Notes: generated from the sequence alone by a model not told the origin. Shown: positions 9,950 to 19,427, counted from the first letter of the stretch. The stretch is DNA of 63,728 bases from Ochrobactrum sp. CM-21-5 (GCF_014253075.1 NZ_JACLZJ010000011.1:1-63728), one strand, 5' to 3'. Numbers and translations: made by a program.

Positions 9950-12235
9950 ATGATCAAAGGTTCTTCGTCGCGCCGGTCGGCCGCCAAAGAAACGGCCAAA
10001 TCGACAATGGACAGGCGATCGTTCCTGAAACTCGGTGCGGTTGCAAGTGTTGGTCTGATCCTCGAAGTTCGGCACGACGGGATTGGCAAGGCACTTGCTG
10101 AGACACCTGTTTCAAAAATCGGTGAGCCACTGTTACCAAGCGCCTGGATACGGATCGGCGCCGACAACCAAATCCAACTCGTGTCACACAAGTTCGACAG
10201 TGGCACCGGCATGAAGAATGCACTCGGTTTGATCTTGGCCGAAGAACTCGATGTCGATTGGGAAAGGGTCCAGGTGGTGGCGCCGACGGATCCACTGGCA
10301 AAGGAATATATTCACCCTCTTTGGGGGATGCACGCGACCGGTGGCGGTACGACGGTCGCGTTGGAATGGACAAGTCTGCGAAGGGCCGGTGCAACCGCGC
10401 GCGCAATGCTCATAGCAGAAGCTGCCGAACGCTGGTCTGTCGACCCCAGGATATTGAGTACAAAATCGGGGCAAGTAATCGACAAGCATAACGGCCGATT
10501 GATCTCCTACGGGGAATTGGCAGAAGGCGCTGCAAGGCGGGCCTTGCCTGTGAACATTTCATTGAAGAACCCGCGTGATTTTCGGCTCGTGGGCAGCTCC
10601 CAGCACAGCTACAAGCTGAAAGACAAGCTGACCGGTAAAGCCCGATATGCAATCGATGTACGCCTGCCCGACATGGTCACGGCAATCGTTGTACATGCAC
10701 CGGTTATCCAAGCGCGGCTTAAACGCTTCAATGTGGAGGAGATCAAGGCGGCGCCCGGTATTATCGATGCCTTCGAAATGGATCTGCCCGAAACCATTGC
10801 GCATTTCCGCCCGGACCATCCTCCCGCGGCACCGTTGAACGGCGCCACCCAGTCCGGCATAGCGATCGTCGGTCGCGATTTCTGGGCGTGTCAAAAAGCC
10901 AGGAGGTTGTTGAAGGCGGAATGGCATCCATCTCCAATGGCTGATTTCAGTTCCGACCAGGCAATCGCTGAAATGGAAACACATGTCGATGAAGAAGGTG
11001 TGAAGTCTCATCACACCGGAGATCCCGACCGTGTGTTCCAGCAAGCCGGGAAAAGTCTCGAAGCGATCTATCGAATGCCGTACAAGGCGCACGGGCAGAT
11101 GGAGCCGCAATCTGTGATTGCCTGGGTAAAGGCTGACGAAGTCGAGTACTGGGGAGGTATCCAGGTGCCTTCACGTTGTGCTCAGGCAAGCGAAACAATC
11201 GCCGGTGTTTCCAGAGACAAGGTGCGCATTCACATAACAGACGCCGGAGGGAGCTTCGGTGCACGCGAGGGACTGCATCCCATTCTGGAAGTCACTTATA
11301 TTGCCAAGAAAATGGCAAGGCCCGTTAAACTTCTCTATAGTCGCGAGGACGACATTAAGGGGCTTTATTATCACTCGGCCACCGTACACAAGGCACGTAT
11401 TGCCTTCGACAAGACGGGGAATCCGGGCGCTTTCAGCCTGAGAGCAGTATCTCCGTCCATCAAGGAAGCTGATGATCCGGGTTTCCTTTCCAAGATGCCG
11501 GTGGATCCAAGCTGCACGGAGGGCATCCGGAAAGACTTCCATTATGACATCGGCGCATTGGACCTTGCCTGGGTTCGCCATGAGCCGGGGTTTCCACATT
11601 GGTGGTGGCGCGCGGTCAGCTATGTTCCGAACATATTTGCGGTCGAAAGCATTATCGATGAAGCGGCCCATGCAGCGGGTGAAGATCCCCTTGCATTTCG
11701 CCGCCGCATGCTTGCCGGCCGGCCGAATCTGGTACGCGTACTGGATCGTGCTGCCGAATTGTCCGGATGGAAGCAAGGCAATTCGTCAGGGGCAATGGGC
11801 GAAGCACGCGGCATGGGCGTCGCGACCTATGATGGCTACAAAAGTAACATTGCGATCGTTGTCGAAGTAAGCGTTGAAGCCGAGAGCATCCGTGTTCTTG
11901 GTGTGACTTGTGTTGTCGATTGCGGCGTGCCGGTTGATCCCATATCCGTGGATCAACAGATTGCGGGCGGAATTTACTGGGGCATATCCACAGCGTTGAT
12001 GAATGAAATTCACATCGAACAGGGGGCCGTGCGCGAAAGCAACTTTCATGACTATCCGGTGCTACGGATGAGCGAGGCACCGCCTCTCAGGATAGAAATA
12101 CTGCCACCATCAGACAGACCGCCAAGCGGCGTTGGCGAGTTATCAAATCCTGTCGTGGTTCCGGCGATCGCAAACGCGATATTCGCAGCGACGGGTAAAC
12201 GTCTGCGCCAAACGCCGTTCCGGATCACGGATTAA
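9950..12235 (+). CDS. Molybdopterin-binding large subunit, isoquinoline 1-oxidoreductase beta-like (copy 2)
   Basis: A 761-residue IorB-like large subunit of the xanthine oxidase superfamily. A twin-arginine signal (MDRRSFLKLGAVASVGLIL) begins about 20 residues in, so ATG 10007 is an alternative start. Motifs are HKFDSGTGMKNALGL, GQMEPQSV, GGSFGAREGLH and SGVGELSNPVVVPAIANA with the catalytic Glu. It is co-transcribed with the [2Fe-2S] subunit (9-base gap) and a pseudoazurin 63 bases later. The enzyme should pass electrons from substrate through the iron-sulfur clusters to a periplasmic acceptor. Confidence 0.92.
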   Translation: MIKGSSSRRSAAKETAKSTMDRRSFLKLGAVASVGLILEVRHDGIGKALAETPVSKIGEPLLPSAWIRIGADNQIQLVSHKFDSGTGMKNALGLILAEELDVDWERVQVVAPTDPLAKEYIHPLWGMHATGGGTTVALEWTSLRRAGATARAMLIAEAAERWSVDPRILSTKSGQVIDKHNGRLISYGELAEGAARRALPVNISLKNPRDFRLVGSSQHSYKLKDKLTGKARYAIDVRLPDMVTAIVVHAPVIQARLKRFNVEEIKAAPGIIDAFEMDLPETIAHFRPDHPPAAPLNGATQSGIAIVGRDFWACQKARRLLKAEWHPSPMADFSSDQAIAEMETHVDEEGVKSHHTGDPDRVFQQAGKSLEAIYRMPYKAHGQMEPQSVIAWVKADEVEYWGGIQVPSRCAQASETIAGVSRDKVRIHITDAGGSFGAREGLHPILEVTYIAKKMARPVKLLYSREDDIKGLYYHSATVHKARIAFDKTGNPGAFSLRAVSPSIKEADDPGFLSKMPVDPSCTEGIRKDFHYDIGALDLAWVRHEPGFPHWWWRAVSYVPNIFAVESIIDEAAHAAGEDPLAFRRRMLAGRPNLVRVLDRAAELSGWKQGNSSGAMGEARGMGVATYDGYKSNIAIVVEVSVEAESIRVLGVTCVVDCGVPVDPISVDQQIAGGIYWGISTALMNEIHIEQGAVRESNFHDYPVLRMSEAPPLRIEILPPSDRPPSGVGELSNPVVVPAIANAIFAATGKRLRQTPFRITD

Positions 12236-12298
12236 ATCCGCTCCTTGGCTCCGACCAGAACCTGACTGACCGGAGGATCGAAAAACAAGAGGAAATTG

Positions 12299-12748
12299 AT
12301 GTTAAAATCTGTAGCCGCACTGATGCTGTCAGTGACACTATTGCTGTTCGCCAGTGGTGATTATTCCGATGCTGCCGAAATTGAAGTGAAAATGCTGAAC
12401 AAGGGCGAAAAGGGCGCCATGGTTTTCGAGCCTGATTTCATTCGGGCCAATCCGGGCGATACGATCAACTTCGTCGCAACGGATCGCGGACATGACGTTG
12501 TCAGCATTCCGGGTATGGTTCCGGGAACGGCGAAGCCCTTCAAAAGCAAGCTGGGTGAAAACTTCAGCATCACGCTGCAGGATGAGGGAGTTTATGGTGT
12601 GAAATGTTCACCGCACTATGGAATGGGCATGGTTGCTCTGATCACTGTCGGGAAACCCGTCAATGAAGCACAGGCTTCCGAGAAAAAACATCCGGGCAAG
12701 GCAAAGCAGCGGTTTGCCGAGCTTTTCGGAATGCTGAAACAACCCTAG
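12299..12748 (+). CDS. Pseudoazurin (type 1 copper protein)
   Basis: A 149-residue secreted blue copper protein with a signal peptide of about 26 residues ending SDAA. The ligand set is visible: His in DRGHDVVSIPGM, then Cys, His and Met in VKCSPHYGMGM. The C-terminus has the lysine-rich tail and FAELF segment usual for pseudoazurin. ATG 12299 is chosen over the adjacent TTG 12296 because the GAGGAA ribosome site is 4 bases from ATG. Pseudoazurins are soluble periplasmic electron carriers; the position after the molybdoenzyme suggests it is that enzyme's electron acceptor. Confidence 0.92.
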   Translation: MLKSVAALMLSVTLLLFASGDYSDAAEIEVKMLNKGEKGAMVFEPDFIRANPGDTINFVATDRGHDVVSIPGMVPGTAKPFKSKLGENFSITLQDEGVYGVKCSPHYGMGMVALITVGKPVNEAQASEKKHPGKAKQRFAELFGMLKQP

Positions 12749-12761
12749 CCGAACTTCTCGT

Positions 12762-13643
12762 TCAAGCATTGATTACAAGCGAAGTTACCTGAGACAGGAA
12801 GCGCTCGGCGACGGTGAGATCGGCATCCCGAGACATGGTCGCATAAACGTTGGCGTTTAGCCCATCTGCTTCGAAGGGGATGAATGTCACCTGATCGCGA
12901 TAAAAACCTTGCATATTTGCAGGCAGAACACTCATTCCCAACCCAGCGCCGACCAGGCTCAGAACGACTGTCGGATCTGTGGACGTGTGAACGATCCGCG
13001 CATTGAAACCAGATTTGCGACAGGTTGCCAGAATCTCCCGTGTCAGGGGACTGCGCGCATCCAGCATGATGAGGTTTTCTGATTTGAGATCATTGATGCC
13101 GATCACCATTTTTGACGCCAATGCGTGTGAGCGCGGTGATGCGGCAACGAGTTGCTGAGGATAGGCAAGGACGGAAGTTAAATCGCCGTAGCTGGTGCGA
13201 TTGCAGGAGAAACCGATGTCGATGTCCCCATTGAGTAAGGCCTGTTCCTGCTTGTCCGGCAGGAGTTCGAGCAGAGACCATTCGATATTGGGTCTGAGTT
13301 CCCGGAAACGACGCAACGCGGTTGGCAAAATGCCGTGGAGAAGGGAGTTTATGATGCCTATACGGATATATCCTTCGAGGCCTTCAGCGGCGCGGCGTAC
13401 AACCTGTTCGATCCTCGTGCAGTCACTGACAATTGCCTTTGCTTGTACCAGAAGCACTTCTCCGGCAAGCGTTAGTTTTGCTCCCTGTCGGCTGCGGTCG
13501 AAAAGCCGTACATCCAACGTATCCTCCAGCAGTTTGATCTGCTGGCTAAGCGGAGGTTGCGACATGTGCAGTCGCTCGGCGGCGCGGCTGAAATTTCTCT
13601 CCTCGGCAACGGCAATGAAATACTCTAATTGTCTGATATTCAT
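12762..13643 (-). CDS. LysR-family transcriptional regulator
   Basis: A 293-residue LysR regulator. The N-terminal winged helix is clear (MNIRQLEYFIAVAEERNFSRAAERLHMSQPPLSQQIKLLED), followed by a co-inducer domain. It resembles the BenM/CatR/CbbR subgroup, with PPLSQQI in the recognition helix. It is convergent with pseudoazurin (13-base gap) and divergent from the XdhC-like gene, with 162 bases between, so it likely controls the molybdoenzyme island and itself. Confidence 0.9.
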   Translation of the reverse strand: MNIRQLEYFIAVAEERNFSRAAERLHMSQPPLSQQIKLLEDTLDVRLFDRSRQGAKLTLAGEVLLVQAKAIVSDCTRIEQVVRRAAEGLEGYIRIGIINSLLHGILPTALRRFRELRPNIEWSLLELLPDKQEQALLNGDIDIGFSCNRTSYGDLTSVLAYPQQLVAASPRSHALASKMVIGINDLKSENLIMLDARSPLTREILATCRKSGFNARIVHTSTDPTVVLSLVGAGLGMSVLPANMQGFYRDQVTFIPFEADGLNANVYATMSRDADLTVAERFLSQVTSLVINA

Positions 13644-13805
13644 ATGCTTTTTTCTGTCCGATATTGTTGAAATCGAGGCAGGCGCCGAGGCTGAAAAGAA
13701 TTATAGCCGACTTGCTACTCGTGGCAATCCCGCATCGGAAAACTATTGCCTCTCGGGGTTTAATCGGGCGGTCGAAACCTCAAATTTTGCAAAGCCGATC
13801 CGCCC

Positions 13806-14702
13806 ATGATTCAGCTGACACCGGAAGTCCGCCGATCGCGCCTGACCGATCAACCTATGGAAATCCTCCAGTTTGCTGACGGCGAATTAAAAGCAGGGCG
13901 CCAATGCGCACTGGTCACGCTCGTCGAAATAGACGGCGGCGCGGCGCGCGCGCTCGGTGCGCAAATGACGGTTAGCGAGAACGGAGAATATTGTGGGTAC
14001 GTATCCGGCGGATGCGTGGAGGCAACGGTTGCGCGCGATGCCGTCATAGCGATTGCGAAAGCGGAGGATAAATTGCTTCGGCTGGGGCGTGGATCACCCT
14101 ATTTTGACATAATGCTGCCCTGCGGCGGCGGAATTACCATGATGATACACGTCATAAGACAGGCGGAACGGATCGCCGAACTGGTGTCTGGTCTTAAGCG
14201 GCGGGAGGAGATGGCGCTCGAGTTCAGGACGGCTACAGGCGAACTTGCCGTCAGCGAATCTAAGCAAGTCAGCGGATGGAACGGTGAAACCTTCGTGACA
14301 GGTTACATGCCGGTTCTCCAAATCCTTCTATACGGCCGGGGGATAGAACCGGAAGCCTTCAGCGAATTGGCGGAAGCCGCTGGCATCGCGGTTATTAATG
14401 CGCACGAAGAGAGCTCTGTGCAGGTTGATCCTTACACCGCCATCGTTCTGCTTCAACATGATATAGACAAGGATATGCCTGTGCTGCAGAGGGCGCTCGC
14501 AACCAACGCATTTTATATCGGTTGTCTTGGCAGTTGCCAGACACACCAGCAGCGCAGTCAGCGTCTGGCGGAGCTTGGTTTCTTACCGTTGCAGATTCGC
14601 CGAATCCATGCTCCGATCGGCATGTGGGGACCAACGCGAGATGCAAGGAGTCTGGCGATTTCGGTTTTGGCGGAAATCCTCGCCCATTATCAGAAACTTT
14701 AA
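13806..14702 (+). CDS. XdhC/CoxI-family molybdenum enzyme maturation factor
   Basis: 298 residues with the two XdhC blocks. The N-terminal part has ALVTLVEIDGGAARALGAQM and CGYVSGGCVEATVARDA. The C-terminal part is a Rossmann-like domain ending YIGCLGSCQTHQQRSQRL and HAPIGMWGPTRDARSLAISVLAEIL. XdhC proteins bind and sulfurate the molybdenum cofactor before insertion into xanthine-oxidase-type enzymes. The usual GxGHVG nucleotide loop is replaced by YGRGIEPEAF, a variation worth noting. Genetic context supports maturation of the two large subunits upstream. Confidence 0.88.
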   Translation: MIQLTPEVRRSRLTDQPMEILQFADGELKAGRQCALVTLVEIDGGAARALGAQMTVSENGEYCGYVSGGCVEATVARDAVIAIAKAEDKLLRLGRGSPYFDIMLPCGGGITMMIHVIRQAERIAELVSGLKRREEMALEFRTATGELAVSESKQVSGWNGETFVTGYMPVLQILLYGRGIEPEAFSELAEAAGIAVINAHEESSVQVDPYTAIVLLQHDIDKDMPVLQRALATNAFYIGCLGSCQTHQQRSQRLAELGFLPLQIRRIHAPIGMWGPTRDARSLAISVLAEILAHYQKL

Positions 14703-15303
14703 ACCGGTTGTTCGACGGCAGGACTTGATGAGATCATCGTTATTCATTTCGTTTCCGATCAGAAGACCGGATATTTGAGGTTCTGTTGCAAAAAATCATC
14801 GAGCGCGGAGCATGCATTGTCAATGGACCCACTTATACTGCGATGGCTTCGAATTGCTGCTTGAGGGAAAGTGTATGGCTTTGTCGAATGCGCATTGGCT
14901 TCAGTAATCGTGGTGATCGATTTCGCAGGCAATGATTGCTCCCGCTTCGTCCGATTACCATCAATAATGATACGATCTGGTCGGCCATGACGGTTCAGCA
15001 CGTCAAGGCTGAGATTGTACGCCAGATAACAGCGTGCACAGCAGGATCACCGAACGGTTGAATGGCGGCCCTGAAAGCCAAATGGCTGAATTCGAGCGAA
15101 GCACTTCATAGTGTACAATACGCACAACAACCACTCTCAACTTATTGAATAGAATTGATAAATTTGAAATCTCCTAGTATTGTTATTGTGCCAGCCTTTC
15201 TCAGGATCGGATGCGCCGCTCGATCGCTTTTGGCTTCAGATGGAAAGAGGTTAAGAAGCATCAAGCTTCTGAAAACAGGAAAACACGAACGGAGCGCTAA
15301 TCG
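14703..15303. other. Gene-free stretch holding an IS6-family scar
   Basis: About 600 bases. The first part (14779-15001) is an IS6-family remnant, annotated separately. From 15000 to 15300 I see only an AT-rich segment near 15130-15190, suitable as the promoter of the MarR-type gene, and no open frame with family signs. Confidence 0.6.
14779..15001 (-). mobile_element. Remnant of an IS6-family insertion sequence
   Basis: GGTTCTGTTGCAAA at 14779-14792 matches the terminal repeat of the intact IS6 element at 26775 with one mismatch. Reading leftward from 15001, the peptide LNRHGRPDRIIIDGNRTKRE matches the region around the second catalytic Asp in one IS6 transposase subgroup, after which similarity is lost. 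The copy is truncated at both coding ends and no opposite terminal repeat was found. Confidence 0.65.
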
Positions 15304-15852
15304 ATGAAAGGGAAGCCAGGCGACACTGGGTCGGGAGGAGCCCCGCACGTGGGCAATAGTGCCGCTCCAGAACGTGATTTGCGTGAATTCTCGATGTCGC
15401 TTCCGATGCATCTTTTGCGCGCACGGGAAGCCGTAATGCGCCATTTTCGGAATTCGCTACGCGCGCACCACGTCACAGAACAACAATGGCGCGTTATCAG
15501 GGCAATCAGTTCGGCCGGTGAAGCCGATGTCAACGATCTTGTCCGCCTGACCTTCCTGCTCGGCCCAAGCCTGTCGCGAATCCTCCGCACGCTGGAAGCA
15601 TCCGGGCACATCAAGCGCCGCAGTGATAAGGAAGACCAGCGACGAAGCGTATTGTCTCTTACCGAAAAGGGAAAGGAACTTATCCGCCAGCATACGCCGC
15701 AGTCGGTTCAAATTTATGAGCGGATCGCCGAAGCTTACGGACACGAGCGGCTACAACTGCTACAGACAATGCTGGCAGAGTTGGAAACGTCCATGAACAG
15801 TTTCAACATTCTCCCGGATACCGAAGACGCCGCAACCGATCTCATAGAGTGA
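15304..15852 (+). CDS. MarR-family regulator, HpaR-like
   Basis: A 182-residue MarR winged-helix regulator. The core runs LLRAREAVMRHFRNSLRAHHVTEQQWRVIRAIS through LGPSLSRILRTLEASGHIKRRSDKEDQRRSVLSLTEKG, with the DxRxxxLxLT wing. Length and core resemble HpaR/HpcR, the repressor of homoprotocatechuate catabolism, with longer N- and C-terminal tails. It lies next to hpaF and shares a bidirectional terminator with it. HpaR identity is inferred from family resemblance and context. Confidence 0.82.
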   Translation: MKGKPGDTGSGGAPHVGNSAAPERDLREFSMSLPMHLLRAREAVMRHFRNSLRAHHVTEQQWRVIRAISSAGEADVNDLVRLTFLLGPSLSRILRTLEASGHIKRRSDKEDQRRSVLSLTEKGKELIRQHTPQSVQIYERIAEAYGHERLQLLQTMLAELETSMNSFNILPDTEDAATDLIE

Positions 15853-15900
15853 GTACGATGCTGCCGCAAACAGACATCTCCAATGCGGATTCCAGATTCG

Positions 15901-15941
15901 AAAAAAGCGCAGGTTCCGAGCCTGCGCTTTTGCGTTTTTTT
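15901..15941. terminator. Bidirectional rho-independent terminator
   Basis: An 11-bp perfect stem AAAAGCGCAGG / CCTGCGCTTTT (15903-15913 and 15921-15931), 7-base loop. T-runs follow in both directions: TTTTTTT at 15935-15941 on plus and the A-run from 15901 on minus. It ends both the MarR gene and hpaF. Confidence 0.88.
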
Positions 15942-15969
15942 AGCAGCTGACGGCTGCAGCTGCCTGTCG

Positions 15970-16368
15970 TCAGCTCGCCGCGCGCTTCTTGAGGTAGTCG
16001 CGATAGTTACTGGTCTTGAGATTGACCGTACCATCGCTTTCTTCCATTTGCACCGAAAGACCCAACGGTCTGCTGGCCATGAGGTCCGCGAGATTGTCCT
16101 TCACTTTCGCGAAAACTCTCTCACCTGCGGCTTTTCGGTCCGCTTCACTTCGCCCGGATGCGACGCGCATCAATACATGCACAAAAGCGTTTTCGGGATG
16201 ACCGTCGACAACCAGATAGTTGTCGACGCGAACGCCGCGCGTACGCGCGCCTGCGAATGGAAAAATGCTGCCATCATCAATCAACGCATTCTGTACGTTT
16301 TCGAGCAACTGAGGAACATTGATCTCTTTTTCGATGTTGGCGGAGTATTCGACCCAGATATGGGGCAT
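15970..16368 (-). CDS. hpaF: 5-carboxymethyl-2-hydroxymuconate delta-isomerase
   Basis: A 132-residue member of the tautomerase superfamily, CHMI branch, close to the 126 residues of the enterobacterial enzyme. The mature N-terminus would start with the catalytic Pro (MPHIWVEYSANIE). FAGARTRGVRVDNYLVVDG and HPENAFVHVLMRVASGRSEADRKAAGE are typical of the family. It isomerises the semialdehyde-derived acid in homoprotocatechuate meta-cleavage. It is the last gene of the leftward operon, 18 bases after the aminotransferase. Confidence 0.88.
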   Translation of the reverse strand: MPHIWVEYSANIEKEINVPQLLENVQNALIDDGSIFPFAGARTRGVRVDNYLVVDGHPENAFVHVLMRVASGRSEADRKAAGERVFAKVKDNLADLMASRPLGLSVQMEESDGTVNLKTSNYRDYLKKRAAS

Positions 16369-16386
16369 TTTATTGTCCTCTCAGAT

Positions 16387-17568
16387 TCAGCGATTAGCGG
16401 AAAGAGCTGCGGCCACCGCGGCATCCGGATCGCAGACGTGGCCAAGCGCCTGGAGGGACCGGCCGAGATAAAGCAGATCCGTCACCACATCACCAATGGA
16501 AAACGCTCCCATGGTACCGATACGGATGACCCGACCCTGGAGCTTATTACGGGCGCCGGCGATGGCCGTATTATAAGTTTCAAGCATGTGCTTGACGACA
16601 TCGCCCCCCTTGATGGTTTCAGGCAATCCACCCACCACAACGGTCGGCGAGTAGCACGAGGGGTCTCCAAAGGCTTCCAAACCGAGTGCCACGAAACCGG
16701 CGCGCATGGCATTCGACAGGCGAAGGTGACGCGCATAAACCTGCTCAATACCCTCTTCATGGATCAAATGTAACGCCGCATGCAAACTCTGTACGAGCGA
16801 CACCGCAGCCGTAAAGGCCGTCTCGTTTTGCTCAACAACCGTCAATGCTTTCCGCAGGTCCCAGTAGAACCGCGGACAGCGATCATCTCTGTCGACGATA
16901 GCGCGTGCCTTTGCGCTCAGGCTGATCAAGCCAAGTCCCGGAGGACACATCAGGGCTTTCTGCGAGCCGGTAGCAACGATGTCAACGCCCCACTCATCCT
17001 GACGCATTTCCGCACCGCCGATGCCGCTGACACTATCAACCACGAGGAGTGTGGACATTTTGGCAGTAACTTCACCGAGCGCACGCAGGTTCGCCAATGC
17101 ACCAGTCGCACTTTCATTATGGACAACGAGTACAGCTCGATAGTTGTTACCGGTCAAACGTTGGCGCACCTCTTCCGGATCTGGTGCCTTGCCCCATTCA
17201 ATATCGAGTAAATCGACATCGGCGCCAAGAGCACTCGCGATCTTAGCGAAACGTTCGCTGAACTGGCCGTTGACGCAAGCAAGAACCTTCTCGCCGGGCG
17301 CCAGAATGTTGACGAGTGCTGTCTCCATTGCACCGGTGCCGGAACTGGATTGCAGGATCACCGGCTGTGTCGTCCCGAAGAGCGGACGCAGCATCTCCTG
17401 AACTTCGCCCAGAATGACGCGCATTTCCGGGCCTCGATGATTGATGATCGGGCGCGAGCCAGCCATTCGCACCGCTTCGGGGATGGCTGTGGGGCCTGGA
17501 AGTCTCAGGCGATAAGGAAATTCAGTTTGTGGAAGCGTTAACATATCGGAACTCTTTGGATTGGCCAT
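16387..17568 (-). CDS. Class V aminotransferase (alanine-glyoxylate/serine-pyruvate type)
   Basis: A 393-residue PLP enzyme of fold type I, class V. Visible signs are LPGPTAIPEAVR at the N-terminus, INHRGPEMRVILGEVQEMLRPLFGT, the SSSGTGAMETALVN phosphate loop, VVDSVSGIGG with the PLP-ring Asp, and TGSQKALMCPPGL with the Schiff-base Lys. The C-terminal RIGTMG carries the substrate-carboxylate Arg. It sits between the amino-acid ABC ATPase and hpaF with gaps of 9 and 18 bases, so it should act on the imported amino compound. The exact amino donor is unknown. Confidence 0.88.
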   Translation of the reverse strand: MANPKSSDMLTLPQTEFPYRLRLPGPTAIPEAVRMAGSRPIINHRGPEMRVILGEVQEMLRPLFGTTQPVILQSSSGTGAMETALVNILAPGEKVLACVNGQFSERFAKIASALGADVDLLDIEWGKAPDPEEVRQRLTGNNYRAVLVVHNESATGALANLRALGEVTAKMSTLLVVDSVSGIGGAEMRQDEWGVDIVATGSQKALMCPPGLGLISLSAKARAIVDRDDRCPRFYWDLRKALTVVEQNETAFTAAVSLVQSLHAALHLIHEEGIEQVYARHLRLSNAMRAGFVALGLEAFGDPSCYSPTVVVGGLPETIKGGDVVKHMLETYNTAIAGARNKLQGRVIRIGTMGAFSIGDVVTDLLYLGRSLQALGHVCDPDAAVAAALSANR

Positions 17569-17577
17569 CGATGGCCT

Positions 17578-18333
17578 TCAGTGAATAATCTGTTGGAGGA
17601 ACTGCCGCGCCCTCTCTGTCTGCGGAGCGGTGAAGAACGTGTCCGGTGATGCTACCTCGGTGATCCGGCCTTGACAGACGAAAACTACCCTGTCTGCGAC
17701 TGCGCGGGCGAATCCCATTTCATGAGTCACGCAAACCATGGTCATGCCCGTTCGGGCGAGTTCTGTCATGACATCAAGCACTTCTTTAACCATCTCCGGA
17801 TCGAGTGCCGATGTCGGTTCGTCGAAGAGCATGATATCGGGCTCCATCGCAACAGCACGTGCGATGGCTACACGCTGCTGCTGTCCACCGGAAAGCTGGT
17901 TCGGATATTTGTGCGCGTGCTCGGCGATATGTACACGTTTCAGAAGATCGATTGCTGCAGCCTCGGCATCCGCCTTGCGTTTGTGGCGCAACTTGATCGG
18001 TCCCAGCGTCAGGTTCTGAAGTACAGTCATATGCGGAAAGAGGTTGAATGACTGAAACACCATGCCGACACGTTGGCGAATCTTCTCGATTCCCGCACTG
18101 TCCTGACGGACCAGATCGTTGCCCACGAAGATTTGGCCATGCTGATAACCTTCCAGACCATTGACGCAGCGGATGATTGTCGACTTTCCCGAACCCGACG
18201 GCCCGCAAATGACAATCTTCTCGCCAGCATTGACTTCCAGATTGATCCCGTTCAGCACCTGAAACTTGCCATACCATTTGCTGACATCGCGCAGGTTGAG
18301 CAAAGGGGCGTGCTGCGAAGTCTTGCCTGTCAT
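17578..18333 (-). CDS. Polar amino-acid ABC transporter ATP-binding protein
   Basis: A 251-residue ATPase of the GlnQ/AapP family. Walker A is GPSGSGKST, the signature is [15 protein letters not shown] and Walker B is [12 protein letters not shown], followed by [15 protein letters not shown]. The open frame extends upstream, but ATG 18333 overlaps the permease stop by ATGA and begins [12 protein letters not shown], close to the usual start. It energises the two permeases upstream. Confidence 0.93.
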   Translation of the reverse strand: MTGKTSQHAPLLNLRDVSKWYGKFQVLNGINLEVNAGEKIVICGPSGSGKSTIIRCVNGLEGYQHGQIFVGNDLVRQDSAGIEKIRQRVGMVFQSFNLFPHMTVLQNLTLGPIKLRHKRKADAEAAAIDLLKRVHIAEHAHKYPNQLSGGQQQRVAIARAVAMEPDIMLFDEPTSALDPEMVKEVLDVMTELARTGMTMVCVTHEMGFARAVADRVVFVCQGRITEVASPDTFFTAPQTERARQFLQQIIH

Positions 18334-19427
18334 CGTTGATCCGCTTTCTTCAATTTGGTTTCGATGCTGCGGCTGTATAGCGACAGCGAAAAGCTCATGA
18401 GCCAGAACACTACACCAACGACGAAATATCCTTCCGTCTGGGAGCCAGACCACTTCGGATCCGAAGCGCCAGCGTTGACGATGTTGAGCAGATCGAACAG
18501 CCCGACGACCATGACCAGCGTGGTGTTCTTCAAGAGTGAGATCGTGGTATTCATGATGCCGGGGATGACCTTGCCCACCGCCTGCGGCAGTATGATGTAA
18601 ATCATCATACGCCAGAACCCGAGACCAATAGCTTTGGCGGCCTCGTATTGACCATTCGGAATTGCTTGCAGCCCACCACGAATGACTTCGCCCATGTAGG
18701 CGGCTTCATAGAAGATGATGCCGACAACGGCGAGTGCCAGCGCATTTGGTTTCATACCGGTTGGCAGGAAGAATGGCAGCATCACGATTGCCATGAACAG
18801 GACCGTGACAAAGGGGACGCCCCGGCAGAATTCGATGAACCCTATGCATAGCCAGCGCACGACGAGCATTTTGCTTCGCCTGCCAAGTGCCAGTGCGGCC
18901 CCGATCGGTAATGACAATGTGATGCCCGACACCGCGAGTACGAGGGTAAGAAGCAAGCCGCCCCAGCGATCCGTGGGCACGAGAGGAAGGCCGGCGAATC
19001 CACCAAACAACAGCCCGAGGCAGAGAAAAGGGTAGATCAGTATCATGAACGAGCCGATCCAGCGTTTGCCTGGTATCGCTGGCAAAAGCAGGGCAGCAAT
19101 GCCGGCAGCAAGCGTCGCGAAAACAATGTTCACGCGATAACGCTCTGCTTCTGGATAAAATCCGTAAACGAACTGTGGCCAGCGTTCGTGAACGAAGGCC
19201 CAACAGGCACCGCCTGCGGTGCAGTCGGCGCGACTGGTGCCCGTCCATGTGGCATTGAACAAGGCCCATGGCACAATGTTCGCCATGATCGCGACAAACA
19301 TCCCCATAACGACCAGATTAATGATCAGAGCCTGTCGTGTCGGCCATAATTTCATTCGTGCGAAATCGAGTATCCAACCGGTGGAGGATGGTTCCTCGGC
19401 GATGATGGGAGGTTGCGCTACGCTCAT
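18330..19427 (-). CDS. Amino-acid ABC transporter permease, AapM type
   Basis: A 365-residue inner-membrane permease of the His/Glu/Gln/Arg family. The long N-terminal extension with extra helices (about residues 20-190) is typical of AapM rather than HisM. The C-terminal domain carries the EAA-type loop NGQYEAAKAIGLGFWRMMIYIILPQA. It overlaps both neighbours by ATGA, making one coupled unit with the AapQ-like permease and the ATPase. Confidence 0.92.
   Translation of the reverse strand: MSVAQPPIIAEEPSSTGWILDFARMKLWPTRQALIINLVVMGMFVAIMANIVPWALFNATWTGTSRADCTAGGACWAFVHERWPQFVYGFYPEAERYRVNIVFATLAAGIAALLLPAIPGKRWIGSFMILIYPFLCLGLLFGGFAGLPLVPTDRWGGLLLTLVLAVSGITLSLPIGAALALGRRSKMLVVRWLCIGFIEFCRGVPFVTVLFMAIVMLPFFLPTGMKPNALALAVVGIIFYEAAYMGEVIRGGLQAIPNGQYEAAKAIGLGFWRMMIYIILPQAVGKVIPGIMNTTISLLKNTTLVMVVGLFDLLNIVNAGASDPKWSGSQTEGYFVVGVVFWLMSFSLSLYSRSIETKLKKADQR

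Noticed and set aside
15883..16773. A 296-codon rightward open frame across hpaF and the aminotransferase
   Set aside because: It is antisense to two clearly coding genes, runs through the terminator hairpin, and its translation has no family resemblance.
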